Of a stretch of 64,000 nucleotides of DNA, positions 42,518 to 50,496 are shown in pieces. The position numbers and the translations under genes are program-made. Location: the NCBI GenBank assembly GCA_030147525.1, contig JASBVF010000034.1, positions 62,001-126,000 of the forward strand. The letters are read 5' to 3'. This DNA is from Bacteroidota bacterium. GTDB lineage: Bacteria; Bacteroidota; Bacteroidia; Chitinophagales; Saprospiraceae. Each line of letters opens with the position of its first letter. Positions within the stretch are counted from its first letter, which is position 1. The notes under the pieces are model-generated. The model saw only the letters and a list, made by a program, of their open reading frames with translations. It made no database searches and was not told the origin of the DNA.

Positions 42518-45334
42518 TTATCTCGTCAAATACATGTACCGCTTGCTATCCAGATCCCTGAAGAACGGATCGCTCAAATCCCGGATGAACTGGATGGCCT
42601 CGCCGGTGGATTTCATCTCCGGGCCAAGGTCTTTGCTGACGCCGGGGAATTTGTCAAAAGAGAATACCGGAACTTTAATGGCAAAACCTTTGGGTTTCGG
42701 TTGGATGTTGAAATCCTTCAGTTTGTGGGTGCCGAGCATCACTTTCGTGGCGATGTTGAGGTACGGCACACCGTAGGCTTTGGCGATGAACGGCGTGGTA
42801 CGGCTGGCTCTCGGATTCGCTTCGATGACGTAAACCTGCTCGTCTTTAATGGCAAACTGGATATTGATCAAACCTCTGATATTCAGTGCTTTGGCCAGTT
42901 TTTCAGCTACTTCCACCATCGTGTTGATGGACTGGACGGAGAGGCTGTAAGTCGGCAACACGGCGCTGCTGTCGCCGGAGTGGATGCCTGCCGGTTCGAT
43001 GTGCTCCATAATACCCATGATGTGGATTTCGTCTCCATCGTAGATGGCGTCGATCTCAGCCTCTTTGGCGCGGTCGAGGAAGTGGTCGACGAGCACCCGG
43101 TTATCAGGCATGTGTTTAAAAATAGAAAGCACATGCTGCTCCAGTTCCCGGTCATTGATGACGATGCGCATGTCTTGTCCCCCGAGTACGTAACTTGGGC
43201 GAACAAGGACGGGGTAGTTGATTTCGTTAGCGATGCGCAGGGCTTCAGTAGCGTCGCGGGCTACACCGAATTTCGGGTAAGGAATCTCCAGTTCTTTCAG
43301 AAGGTCGGAGAATGCGCCCCGGTCTTCGGCCAGGTCCATGTTTTCGTAGCTGGTGCCAATGATTTTGATACCTTTTTTATGGAATGTTTCAGCCAGCTTC
43401 AAGGCTGTCTGACCACCGAGTTGAACGATGACCCCTTCGGGTTTTTCCAGTTCGATAATTTCCTCGATGTGCTCCCAGAAAACCGGTTCGAAGTAAAGTT
43501 TGTCAGCAACGTCGAAGTCAGTGGAGACGGTTTCCGGGTTGCAGTTGACCATGATGGCCTCGTAGCCTACTTCCCGGATGGCGAGAACGCCATGCACGCA
43601 GCAGTAATCAAACTCGATACCCTGACCGATGCGGTTGGGGCCAGAGCCGAGCACAAGAATTTTTTTCTTGTCGGTACTGATGCTTTCGTTTTCCTGGTCA
43701 AAAGTTGAGTAAAAGTAGGGAGTTTGTGCTTCAAATTCGGCAGCGCAGGTATCCACCATTTTGTAGGTCCGGCGAATGTCCAGGTTCTTTCTGATTTTGG
43801 TGACTTCCTCTTCTTTTACCCTCATCACCCATGCGATTTGAGCGTCGGAGTAGCCAACTTCCTTCAGTTCCCTGAAAAACTGCTCCGGAATATCTTCCGG
43901 TACGTTGTACCGCATCAACTCGTGTTCCATATCGACGAGGCGTTTGATCTGTTTGATAAACCAGGGGTCGATGCGGGTCAGTTTATGGACGGTTTTTTCA
44001 GGTACGCCAAGTCGAAGTGCATCCTTGACCCTGAAAATGCGGTCTTCGGTAGGGGATTCCAGGCGGTTGAGGATGTCTTCTGTCCTGATCCACTCCTTCA
44101 TGTCGGCGCCGAGGCCCATCCGGCCATTTTCGAGTGACTGACAGGCTTTTTGAAGTGCTTCGAGAAAGTTACGGCCAATAGCCATGACTTCACCTACTGA
44201 TTTCATCTGCAGTCCAAGGTGTGGATCAGAGCCGGGAAATTTCTGGAAATTCCATCTGGGTATTTTAACGATCACATAGTCGAGAGTTGGCTCAAAGTAA
44301 GCGCTGGTATTTTTTGTGATCTGGTTTTTCAGCTCATCAAGGGTGTAGCCGATGGCAAGTTTGGCAGCGATTTTTGCGATGGGGTAACCCGTAGCTTTAC
44401 TCGCCAGTGCGGATGAACGGCTCACACGAGGATTGATTTCAATGACAATCCAATCTTCCGTTTCAGGATCCTGGGCGAACTGAATGTTACAACCACCTGC
44501 AAAGTTTCCGAGTGAACGCATAGCCTGGATGGCCTGGTTTCTCATGCGCTGGTAGGAAGTGTCGGAAAGCGTCATCGCAGGGGCTACGGTTATGCTGTCG
44601 CCGGTATGGACGCCCATTGGGTCGAGGTTTTCAACAACGCAAATAATGACTACGTTGTCTTTGGCGTCGCGAAGTAATTCGAGCTCAAACTCTTTCCAAC
44701 CAAGTACTGCTTTTTCCACCAAAACCTCGTGTGTTGGCGACATGGACAAGCCTCTCCTGAGGGCTTCGTCAAAGTTTTCTTCTTTATGAACAAAGCCTGC
44801 ACCTGATCCTCCAAGGGTGTAGGACGGCCGGATAACCAGCGGGAAACCGATTTGCTGGGCTGCTTCTTTTCCTTCCAGGAATGAGTTGGCGATTCTGGAG
44901 GGTGCTACACCAAGGCCTTCCTTGATCATGTGAAGTCTGAACGCTTCCCGGTTTTCGGTGAGTTCAATGGCGTCGATATCAACACCGATCATGCGAACAT
45001 TGTATTTTTTCCAGATGCCAAGTTTATCAACCTCAATGGCAAGGTTCAGTGCAGTTTGCCCACCCATTGTAGGCAGTACGGCGTCAATTTTTCTTTCCTG
45101 TAAAATATGCTCTATGCTCTCGGGCGTCAGCGGCATCAGGTAAATGTGATCGGCGGTCACCGGGTCAGTCATGATGGTGGCCGGGTTGGAGTTGATGAGC
45201 GAAACCTCGATCCCCTCCTCTCTCAGCGAGCGGCTGGCCTGAGAGCCGGAGTAGTCGAATTCACAGGCCTGACCAATAATGATAGGGCCGGAGCCAATGA
45301 TCAGTACGGATTTGATGGATTTATCTTTAGGCAT
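42518..45334 (-). CDS. carB: Carbamoyl-phosphate synthase large subunit without the MGS allosteric domain
   Basis: The 938-residue enzyme makes carbamoyl phosphate from ammonia or glutamine nitrogen, bicarbonate and two ATP, for pyrimidine and arginine synthesis. It begins MPKDKSIKSVLIIGSGPIII, contains both ATP-grasp halves (VIRPSYTLGGSGAGFV and VLVRPSYVLGGQDMRIV), the oligomerisation region, and ends QFIRDLSDPFFRDLDSKRYM. E. coli CarB has about 1073 residues; the missing part corresponds to the C-terminal MGS-like domain that binds UMP, IMP and ornithine. I believe short CarB proteins are usual in Bacteroidota. The small subunit gene is not in the window. The leader carries a promoter and a terminator-like hairpin. 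Confidence 0.95.
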   Translation of the reverse strand: MPKDKSIKSVLIIGSGPIIIGQACEFDYSGSQASRSLREEGIEVSLINSNPATIMTDPVTADHIYLMPLTPESIEHILQERKIDAVLPTMGGQTALNLAIEVDKLGIWKKYNVRMIGVDIDAIELTENREAFRLHMIKEGLGVAPSRIANSFLEGKEAAQQIGFPLVIRPSYTLGGSGAGFVHKEENFDEALRRGLSMSPTHEVLVEKAVLGWKEFELELLRDAKDNVVIICVVENLDPMGVHTGDSITVAPAMTLSDTSYQRMRNQAIQAMRSLGNFAGGCNIQFAQDPETEDWIVIEINPRVSRSSALASKATGYPIAKIAAKLAIGYTLDELKNQITKNTSAYFEPTLDYVIVKIPRWNFQKFPGSDPHLGLQMKSVGEVMAIGRNFLEALQKACQSLENGRMGLGADMKEWIRTEDILNRLESPTEDRIFRVKDALRLGVPEKTVHKLTRIDPWFIKQIKRLVDMEHELMRYNVPEDIPEQFFRELKEVGYSDAQIAWVMRVKEEEVTKIRKNLDIRRTYKMVDTCAAEFEAQTPYFYSTFDQENESISTDKKKILVLGSGPNRIGQGIEFDYCCVHGVLAIREVGYEAIMVNCNPETVSTDFDVADKLYFEPVFWEHIEEIIELEKPEGVIVQLGGQTALKLAETFHKKGIKIIGTSYENMDLAEDRGAFSDLLKELEIPYPKFGVARDATEALRIANEINYPVLVRPSYVLGGQDMRIVINDRELEQHVLSIFKHMPDNRVLVDHFLDRAKEAEIDAIYDGDEIHIMGIMEHIEPAGIHSGDSSAVLPTYSLSVQSINTMVEVAEKLAKALNIRGLINIQFAIKDEQVYVIEANPRASRTTPFIAKAYGVPYLNIATKVMLGTHKLKDFNIQPKPKGFAIKVPVFSFDKFPGVSKDLGPEMKSTGEAIQFIRDLSDPFFRDLDSKRYMYLTR

Positions 45335-45400
45335 GTCTGTAATGAGTTTTTATTTAACGCAGGTTTTAGTTCAGGCGTTCTGCAAGGTACGACGCCATTT

Positions 45401-45442
45401 AAAAAAAAAGACTTCCGACCCGCATCAGCGGATAGGAAGTCT
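45401..45442 (-). terminator. Terminator-like hairpin in the carB leader
   Basis: On the minus strand AGACTTCC (45442-45435) pairs with GGAAGTCT (45416-45409), followed by a T9 run. It lies between the candidate carB promoter and the carB ATG, so it may be an attenuator; it could also simply end the upstream M28 transcript. Confidence 0.75.
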
Positions 45443-45490
45443 GATATGTTGAATCTTTTATCTTCAATGTATGGGTTGATTTTCGGGGCG

Positions 45491-45521
45491 CAAATGTAAG
45501 ATGAAAAAACGGGGTGGCAAA
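45491..45521 (-). promoter_or_regulatory. Promoter of carB
   Basis: On the minus strand TTTG (45521-45518), 19 nt and TACATTTG (45498-45491) form a full match to the Bacteroidota consensus. Transcription would start near 45484, giving a leader of about 150 nt that contains the hairpin at 45401-45442. Confidence 0.7.
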
Positions 45522-45533
45522 AGCCGGAGCGGG

Positions 45534-46955
45534 TTAATCCTGATTTAATCCGTATTTATCGATCAGAAAAACCAGACTTGTCATTGCTGCTGTGCCCAAT
45601 TCCAACTCTCGTTTGTTGACTGTTTCAAAAACATCGGCAGCCGTGTGATGATAGTCGAAGTAACGCTGGGAGTCCGGTTCATACCCGATTAACAGCGTGC
45701 CCTGGGTTTTCAGGGGTGAAATGTCAGCCCCGCCGCCACCTTTTTTTATGCGGAGTCCGTAGGGTTCAAGCAATGTGAGCCAAGGCTGCATGGCAGGGAA
45801 TTTTTTTGAAAAAACCTCGGTCTCGCCATCGACCGTGAATCCACGAGGAGTGAAGCCGCCTCTGTCGCTTTCGATAGCTGCCAGATGGAATTCACCCTTT
45901 CGCTTTGCCTCGTCGCCATAAGTTCTGCCGCCCATGAGCCCGTTTTCTTCGTTCATAAAAAGCACGCAGCGGATGGTTCTTTTGGGTTTGTAATTCAATC
46001 TTTTAAACAATTGTAAAACATCCATAGACTGAACGCAGCCGGTGCCGTCGTCGTGAGCGCCTTCACCCACATCCCAGGAGTCGAGGTGGCCACCGACCAG
46101 AATGATCTCGTCCGGTTTTTCACTTCCTCTGATTTCTCCGATGACGTTGAAGGACTGCTTGTCGGGGAAACTCTGGCAGTTTGTGCGCATGTAAATTGTC
46201 ACGGGGCTAAGTTTCAATAAGCTGCTCAGGAGCTCTGCATCATTGGTGGAGATGGCCACGGCGGGAATTTTTGGCATCCCTTCCCGGTAGGCAAGCCCAC
46301 CGGTGTGTGGGTCGTCGTTAAGCCCGGAAGCCATGGAGCGGACAACTACCCCGATACTGCCATATTTGGCTGCTTCGGATGCACCGTAAGCACGTTGGTC
46401 AACGGCACCGCCGTATGCAGCGAAAGTGTTGAGCTGTGTTGGGTCAAACGGGCGATTGAAAAATACAATTTTACCCTTGAGCTTAGCTGCGCCTAATTTT
46501 TCCAGCATTTCAAAATTCTGTACCTCAACTACTTCAGCTGAGATGCCATCGCTGCCGGTTCCGATAGAATTCCCTATCGCCAGTGCATTTAGGTCGACAG
46601 TTCCCATGCTCGATTGAGCAATGCGGACGACTTCCCGTTCGCCCCTTACCCAGTGTGGCACCATGCAAGGTTGCAACCAAACAGAATCAAGGCCGAGCGT
46701 GTCGAGCATTTGTCGGGTATACTCCACGGCTGCCGCAGCCTGTGGGGAACCGGCAAGCCTGGCTCCGATTTTTTTTGTCAGATGATAAAGCCATGGGTAG
46801 CTTTTTCCCTGTATTAATGCAGCGTCATGGATGTGGCGGATGAAGAAAGCATCTTCATTTTCGGCATCTGCCGCTTGAGAGAAAATACTAAAAGTAGGTA
46901 GTACACTAAGAAACAGGCAAAAAATAAGTGGAAGGTGTAAAAGTTTCTTGTTCAT
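45534..46955 (-). CDS. Exported M28 family metallopeptidase
   Basis: The 473-residue protein starts MNKKLLHLPLIFCLFLSV, a signal peptide ending near FSQAAD; an in-frame extension to 47021 is rejected. It has a PA-domain insertion (about 110-240) and the M28 zinc site: VGGHLDSWDVGEGAHDDGTG (His, Asp), MNEENGL (catalytic Glu and ligand), IESDRGG (Asp) and YHHTAADVFE (His). M28 enzymes are aminopeptidases or carboxypeptidases; the architecture resembles plasma glutamate carboxypeptidase-type dipeptidases. It probably acts in the periplasm or outside the cell. Confidence 0.95.
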   Translation of the reverse strand: MNKKLLHLPLIFCLFLSVLPTFSIFSQAADAENEDAFFIRHIHDAALIQGKSYPWLYHLTKKIGARLAGSPQAAAAVEYTRQMLDTLGLDSVWLQPCMVPHWVRGEREVVRIAQSSMGTVDLNALAIGNSIGTGSDGISAEVVEVQNFEMLEKLGAAKLKGKIVFFNRPFDPTQLNTFAAYGGAVDQRAYGASEAAKYGSIGVVVRSMASGLNDDPHTGGLAYREGMPKIPAVAISTNDAELLSSLLKLSPVTIYMRTNCQSFPDKQSFNVIGEIRGSEKPDEIILVGGHLDSWDVGEGAHDDGTGCVQSMDVLQLFKRLNYKPKRTIRCVLFMNEENGLMGGRTYGDEAKRKGEFHLAAIESDRGGFTPRGFTVDGETEVFSKKFPAMQPWLTLLEPYGLRIKKGGGGADISPLKTQGTLLIGYEPDSQRYFDYHHTAADVFETVNKRELELGTAAMTSLVFLIDKYGLNQD

Positions 46956-47213
46956 TTTTTTGAAAAAATTGTTTGATTTAATGATGTTGTTCAAGGAGAA
47001 GATGATTTTTTTTGGAGACAAGTGAATTGTCGAAAACAGAAAATTATTTCACTTTTTTAAGATTCACTGAAATAATCTTCTTTTTTATAAAAAAAGCTCC
47101 TTTTTAAGGATGTGTCTTCCGGGGTGCTTGGTTCAAAAAAATTGATGCACGGGTGAAAAAAATACGGAAAAATCATTGGAAGTTTCCCGTAAATGATATT
47201 ACCTTAGCGGCAT

Positions 47214-47352
47214 CAAAGTAATGGTAATTTCTACACCAAGTCGATAATCAAGTGTTTTTATTCAGATTAAAAGCACTTTTCAAGATAAATAATTTGGTTT
47301 TATTTGGTTAGGGCTGAGGTAGTACTAAAAGAGTGCTACCTCTTTTTTTTTT
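47214..47352 (+). ncRNA. Candidate small RNA or leader RNA
   Basis: A promoter-like pair (ATTG at 47175-47178, 21 nt, TACCTTAG at 47200-47207, one mismatch to TAnnTTTG) would start a transcript near 47214. It would end at the hairpin GAGGTAGTAC/GTGCTACCTC (47316-47342) plus a T10 run (47343-47352). No open reading frame of note lies between. It could be a free-standing sRNA of about 140 nt or an attenuated leader of the downstream sigma-factor gene. Confidence 0.45.
47316..47352 (+). terminator. Orphan intrinsic terminator
   Basis: A 10-bp stem with one G-T wobble (47316-47325 with 47333-47342), a 7-nt loop and ten T. No plus-strand protein gene lies upstream within 5 kb, so it must terminate a noncoding or leader transcript. 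Confidence 0.8.
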
Positions 47353-47625
47353 GCAAAAAACATAAAGCTCCCTCCAGGTTTGTTTTTAACTCTTCATAAA
47401 CAATAGGTGAAAGTATTATTTCTTCTGAAAAATGTACCCATCTGTCAATTTTGACGTCATAAATGCGATTACCTTCTCTTTAGTCTCTGATTTTTTCTAA
47501 ATTCGTGGATATTTTGTTGGGTATTTTTAAATAACTCATTAAAAATCAGTTGATTATGGTTTGTGCTGTAATTGGTAGCCGGTTTCTTTCGGTTTCTAAG
47601 GCGTGGGCCAAGACTCTCCATCTTA

Positions 47626-48198
47626 ATGGGAACGGACGTACATTCGAAGGAAGCAGACATTGAAGTCATTAGAAAGTACCTCGAAACGAAAGATCCGGGG
47701 CAATTTTCTATTCTTTATCGGAAATATTCGGGTAAAGTTTATGGAAAATGTTTGTCGCTTCTGAAAGAGGAGCACCTTGCAAAAGATGCCATGCAGGATA
47801 TTTTTCTAAAAATTTTCCTCAATCTTGGGCAGTTTGGTGCACAGGCGAAGTTCTCAACCTGGGTTTATTCTATTACCTATAATTATTGCATTGACGTAAT
47901 CAGGAAGAAGAAGAAAACTGCTAACATTTTCTCGGATGAAATGGAGAGAGTGCCTGATTTAGAAGAAGAAGTACATGATGAAGAGCTACTGACCATGGAA
48001 GCGAATCGCCTGCGCACGGTATTGGAAAATATCCCGGTAGGTGATAAGGCTATTTTGTTGATGAAATACCAGGACGAATTACAGATTAAGGAGATTGCAG
48101 TAATTTTAAACAAAACGGAAAGTGCTATTAAAATGAAGATTAAACGGGCAAAACATAAAGCCCAACTGGTTTACAAAGATTTGTTTCCAGAAGATTGA
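47626..48198 (+). CDS. ECF-type sigma-70 family RNA polymerase sigma factor
   Basis: The 190-residue protein starts MGTDVHSKEADIEVIRKYL; an in-frame TTG at 47572 is less likely. Region 2 (QFSILYRKYSGKVYGKCLSL, AKDAMQDIFLKIFLNLGQF, FSTWVYSITYNYCIDVIRK) and region 4 (LENIPVGDKAILLMKYQDEL, IKEIAVILNKTESAIKMKIKRAKHKA) are intact. No anti-sigma factor with a zinc motif or transmembrane helix is adjacent; the next gene is a small acidic protein, then an MscS-like channel. The three are closely spaced on one strand and probably co-transcribed. Confidence 0.95.
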   Translation: MGTDVHSKEADIEVIRKYLETKDPGQFSILYRKYSGKVYGKCLSLLKEEHLAKDAMQDIFLKIFLNLGQFGAQAKFSTWVYSITYNYCIDVIRKKKKTANIFSDEMERVPDLEEEVHDEELLTMEANRLRTVLENIPVGDKAILLMKYQDELQIKEIAVILNKTESAIKMKIKRAKHKAQLVYKDLFPED

Positions 48199-48217
48199 TT
48201 TCTTAATGTGTTGAATC

Positions 48218-48520
48218 ATGAGCACCTCGAATAGTTTCAAGCAAATACAGGAAGAGGATGAGATGATGTTCCCGCCGCCGCCGGACATCGAGGAGAGTAT
48301 CATGGGTAGTCTTCGGGTCCTCTCGATTATGGGGCAGGCAATGGAGTTATACGTTCCAAAGGTTTTTGAAATGTTTATCCTTACCCTTGGGGGTACAATC
48401 AAAGAAATAGACCAAACGGTTAAAGATGAATTGCCGGATGGGGCTCCGGGTATTGATACAGATACTCCGGCACCCGGTATTGCCGGCGATAGTTCCTCCG
48501 ATGAAGAACTGACAGACTAA
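48218..48520 (+). CDS. Small acidic protein of unknown function
   Basis: The 100-residue protein is not recognised. It has an N-terminal acidic stretch with a proline run (EEDEMMFPPPPDIEES), a hydrophobic amphipathic helix of about 35 residues in the middle (RVLSIMGQAMELYVPKVFEM, then ILTLGG) and a disordered acidic tail (GDSSSDEELTD). It lies 19 nt after the sigma-factor gene and 37 nt before the channel gene, the position where anti-sigma factors are often encoded. A regulatory role is only a guess. Confidence 0.75.
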   Translation: MSTSNSFKQIQEEDEMMFPPPPDIEESIMGSLRVLSIMGQAMELYVPKVFEMFILTLGGTIKEIDQTVKDELPDGAPGIDTDTPAPGIAGDSSSDEELTD

Positions 48521-48557
48521 AAACTGAGTCGTTTCATTAAAATATACTGACCAGAAG

Positions 48558-49379
48558 ATGGAAATAATCGAAATCGTGAAACAAGTACTTACCAAATTCG
48601 CATCAGCCATACCGAACCTCATTGGGGCGGTCATTGTCATGTTGTTGGGTTGGCTGGTGTCAAAATTGATTGCCAAAGGCCTTCAGAAAGTTTTCGAAAG
48701 TCTGAAAGTTGATCAGTTGGGCGATAAAATCAATGAAACTGAGTTTGCTTCAAAGGCAAATTTTAAAATAAAACTCAGCAGCTTTCTTTCGAAATTGGTT
48801 TACTACGTCCTTTTGCTCATTTTTATTATGGCAGCCACGGACGTGCTCGGCATGCCTATTGTTTCACAAATGGTCAGTGATCTGATCGCCTACCTGCCAC
48901 GGCTGCTTTCGGCGTTGGTATTGTTTGTTTTAGGTATTTACCTTGCCGAGTTTGTAAAGAATATCGTCCTGGCGACCTGCAATGCGCTCAGTATCCCGTC
49001 TGCCAAGATTATCGCCAACTTTGTTTTCTACCTCATATTTTTAACGCTGACAATCAGTGCTTTAGCGCAGGCGAGTATTGATACAGCGCTTATTACGGCC
49101 AACCTGACCGTCATTCTCGGCGGTGTCATCCTTGCTTTCGCTATTGGCTACGGCTTTGCCTCCAGAGATACGATGGCCAACTTCCTCGCTTCGTTTTACA
49201 GTAAAAACAAAGTCAAAATTGGAGACTTTGTGGACATTGAAGGCTCGAAGGGAAAGGTTATTGCCATGGATAGCTCATCCATCACGCTGCAAGGAGACGG
49301 AAAAATAATTGTGATACCTTTGAAGAAATTGACGTCTGAAAAAGTGGAGATTTTTACCGGTGACCGTCAGCTTAACTGA
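48558..49379 (+). CDS. Mechanosensitive ion channel (CmpX/MscS-like)
   Basis: The 273-residue membrane protein has repeated conserved transmembrane segments (PNLIGAVIVMLLGWLVSKLI, LVYYVLLLIFIMAATDVLG, LLSALVLFVLGIYLAEFVK, FVFYLIFLTLTISALAQ), then the MscS pore-like helix (VILGGVILAFAIGYGFASRD) and beta-domain (KIGDFVDIEGSKGKVIAMDS). This resembles CmpX-type channels, which in Pseudomonas modulate envelope stress through the ECF sigma factor SigX. An ECF sigma gene two genes upstream makes the parallel notable; the functional link is inference. Confidence 0.9.
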   Translation: MEIIEIVKQVLTKFASAIPNLIGAVIVMLLGWLVSKLIAKGLQKVFESLKVDQLGDKINETEFASKANFKIKLSSFLSKLVYYVLLLIFIMAATDVLGMPIVSQMVSDLIAYLPRLLSALVLFVLGIYLAEFVKNIVLATCNALSIPSAKIIANFVFYLIFLTLTISALAQASIDTALITANLTVILGGVILAFAIGYGFASRDTMANFLASFYSKNKVKIGDFVDIEGSKGKVIAMDSSSITLQGDGKIIVIPLKKLTSEKVEIFTGDRQLN

Positions 49380-49443
49380 GGCCCGTACCAAGCCTCCAAT
49401 TTACATTCAATTTAATTTCTAACTCTTAAAATTTAAGACACCA

Positions 49444-50397
49444 ATGACAAAGAAGTCACTACTACTTTCTTTGGCCTTGCTGGCATTTTGTTTCAGCCTG
49501 CAGGCCCAAACCGTTGAAGAAATGCAGCAACAAAAAGCTGCGAAAGAGCAGGAACTCAGTAACCTGGAACCACAACTGAAAGAACTGCAAGGCAAGGTGG
49601 CAGCCCTGAAAGCCGATGTAGCAGGGTTGACTGATAAGCTCACGCCTTACCCCCGTTGGGATGTCGGCGCACTGGGCAACGTCGGGTTGAATTTTTCAAA
49701 CTTCAACAACTGGTTCTCCAAATCGGCGCCCAATACAAGCGCTGTAAACATCGGCCTTACGCTGGGCTCCTTCGCTAACCTTCAGCAGAAAAAATATTTC
49801 TGGCGCAACAATGCCAACCTGGCACTGGCCTGGTTGAAATTTGATGACAAAGACAAAGAAGACGATACCGACGATTTTCAGGTAGCCGCAGATGCCTTTA
49901 ACGTGGTCTCTTTATTTGGCTACAAATTGTCCGAGAAAATCGCCATTTCAACCCTCGGTGAATACCGTACCGCAGTACTCGACGGCAGGTTTAACGACCC
50001 GGGTTACCTTGACCTCGGTGTCGGAGCTACCTGGACACCCGTTACTGACCTGGTGGTAGTCGTTCACCCGCTGAACTACAATTTCGTCTTTTCCAGCGGC
50101 GATTTTGATTTTGAATCTTCGCTCGGTTGCAAAGTGGTGGCTGACTACACGCGTAAAATTACGGACGGCGTTGCCTGGAAGTCTAACCTGTCCGCCTTTC
50201 TGAGCTACAAAGACAGCGATCTTTCCAACTGGACCTGGATCAATGGCGTCACGACTGCTGTGAAAGGCGTAGGTGTAGGCTTCGACCTGGGCTTGCGCAG
50301 CAACAAGCAGGAAGCATTGGCCGCCGGCGAAACGGATAACCCCGTCCAGGTGTACTGGCTGCTGGGCTTGTCTTACGCTCTTTCAACCAAAAAATGA
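49444..50397 (+). CDS. DUF3078 outer-membrane beta-barrel protein
   Basis: The 317-residue protein has a signal peptide (ending SLQAQ), a short coiled coil at about residues 24-66 (EEMQQQKAAKEQELSNLEPQ onwards) and a DUF3078 beta-barrel (WDVGALGNVGLNFSNFNNWF, KKYFWRNNANLALAWLKFDD, LSYALSTKK). The function of DUF3078 proteins is unknown. The N-terminal coiled coil may mediate trimerisation or contact with peptidoglycan. It follows the channel gene by 64 nt on the same strand. Confidence 0.9.
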   Translation: MTKKSLLLSLALLAFCFSLQAQTVEEMQQQKAAKEQELSNLEPQLKELQGKVAALKADVAGLTDKLTPYPRWDVGALGNVGLNFSNFNNWFSKSAPNTSAVNIGLTLGSFANLQQKKYFWRNNANLALAWLKFDDKDKEDDTDDFQVAADAFNVVSLFGYKLSEKIAISTLGEYRTAVLDGRFNDPGYLDLGVGATWTPVTDLVVVVHPLNYNFVFSSGDFDFESSLGCKVVADYTRKITDGVAWKSNLSAFLSYKDSDLSNWTWINGVTTAVKGVGVGFDLGLRSNKQEALAAGETDNPVQVYWLLGLSYALSTKK

Positions 50398-50469
50398 CCC
50401 CTGAATAACACTTTTGACCATAAATTTTGAGGAAAAGTCCGTTCGGTTCGCCGGGCGGGCTTTTCTGTT

Positions 50470-50477
50470 TATTTTTG
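50470..50477 (+). promoter_or_regulatory. Candidate -7 element for the 3-hydroxyacyl-CoA dehydrogenase gene
   Basis: TATTTTTG is an exact TAnnTTTG match 19 nt before the ATG. The upstream element is not evident. Confidence 0.35.
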
Positions 50478-50496
50478 CCGCCCTAATCAAATAATT

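Larger units (their letters stand above)
46956..47625. other. Large divergent intergenic region with candidate RNA
   Basis: This 670-nt AT-rich region separates the M28 and sigma-factor genes. It contains a promoter-like sequence near 47175-47207 and a strong plus-strand terminator at 47316-47352 with no protein gene between them, taken as a candidate small RNA. The remainder holds no feature I can support. Confidence 0.55.

Noticed and set aside
42503-43708. A 401-codon plus-strand open frame
   Set aside because: It is entirely antisense to carB, which has strong family motifs; the open frame is a by-product of GC-biased codon use.
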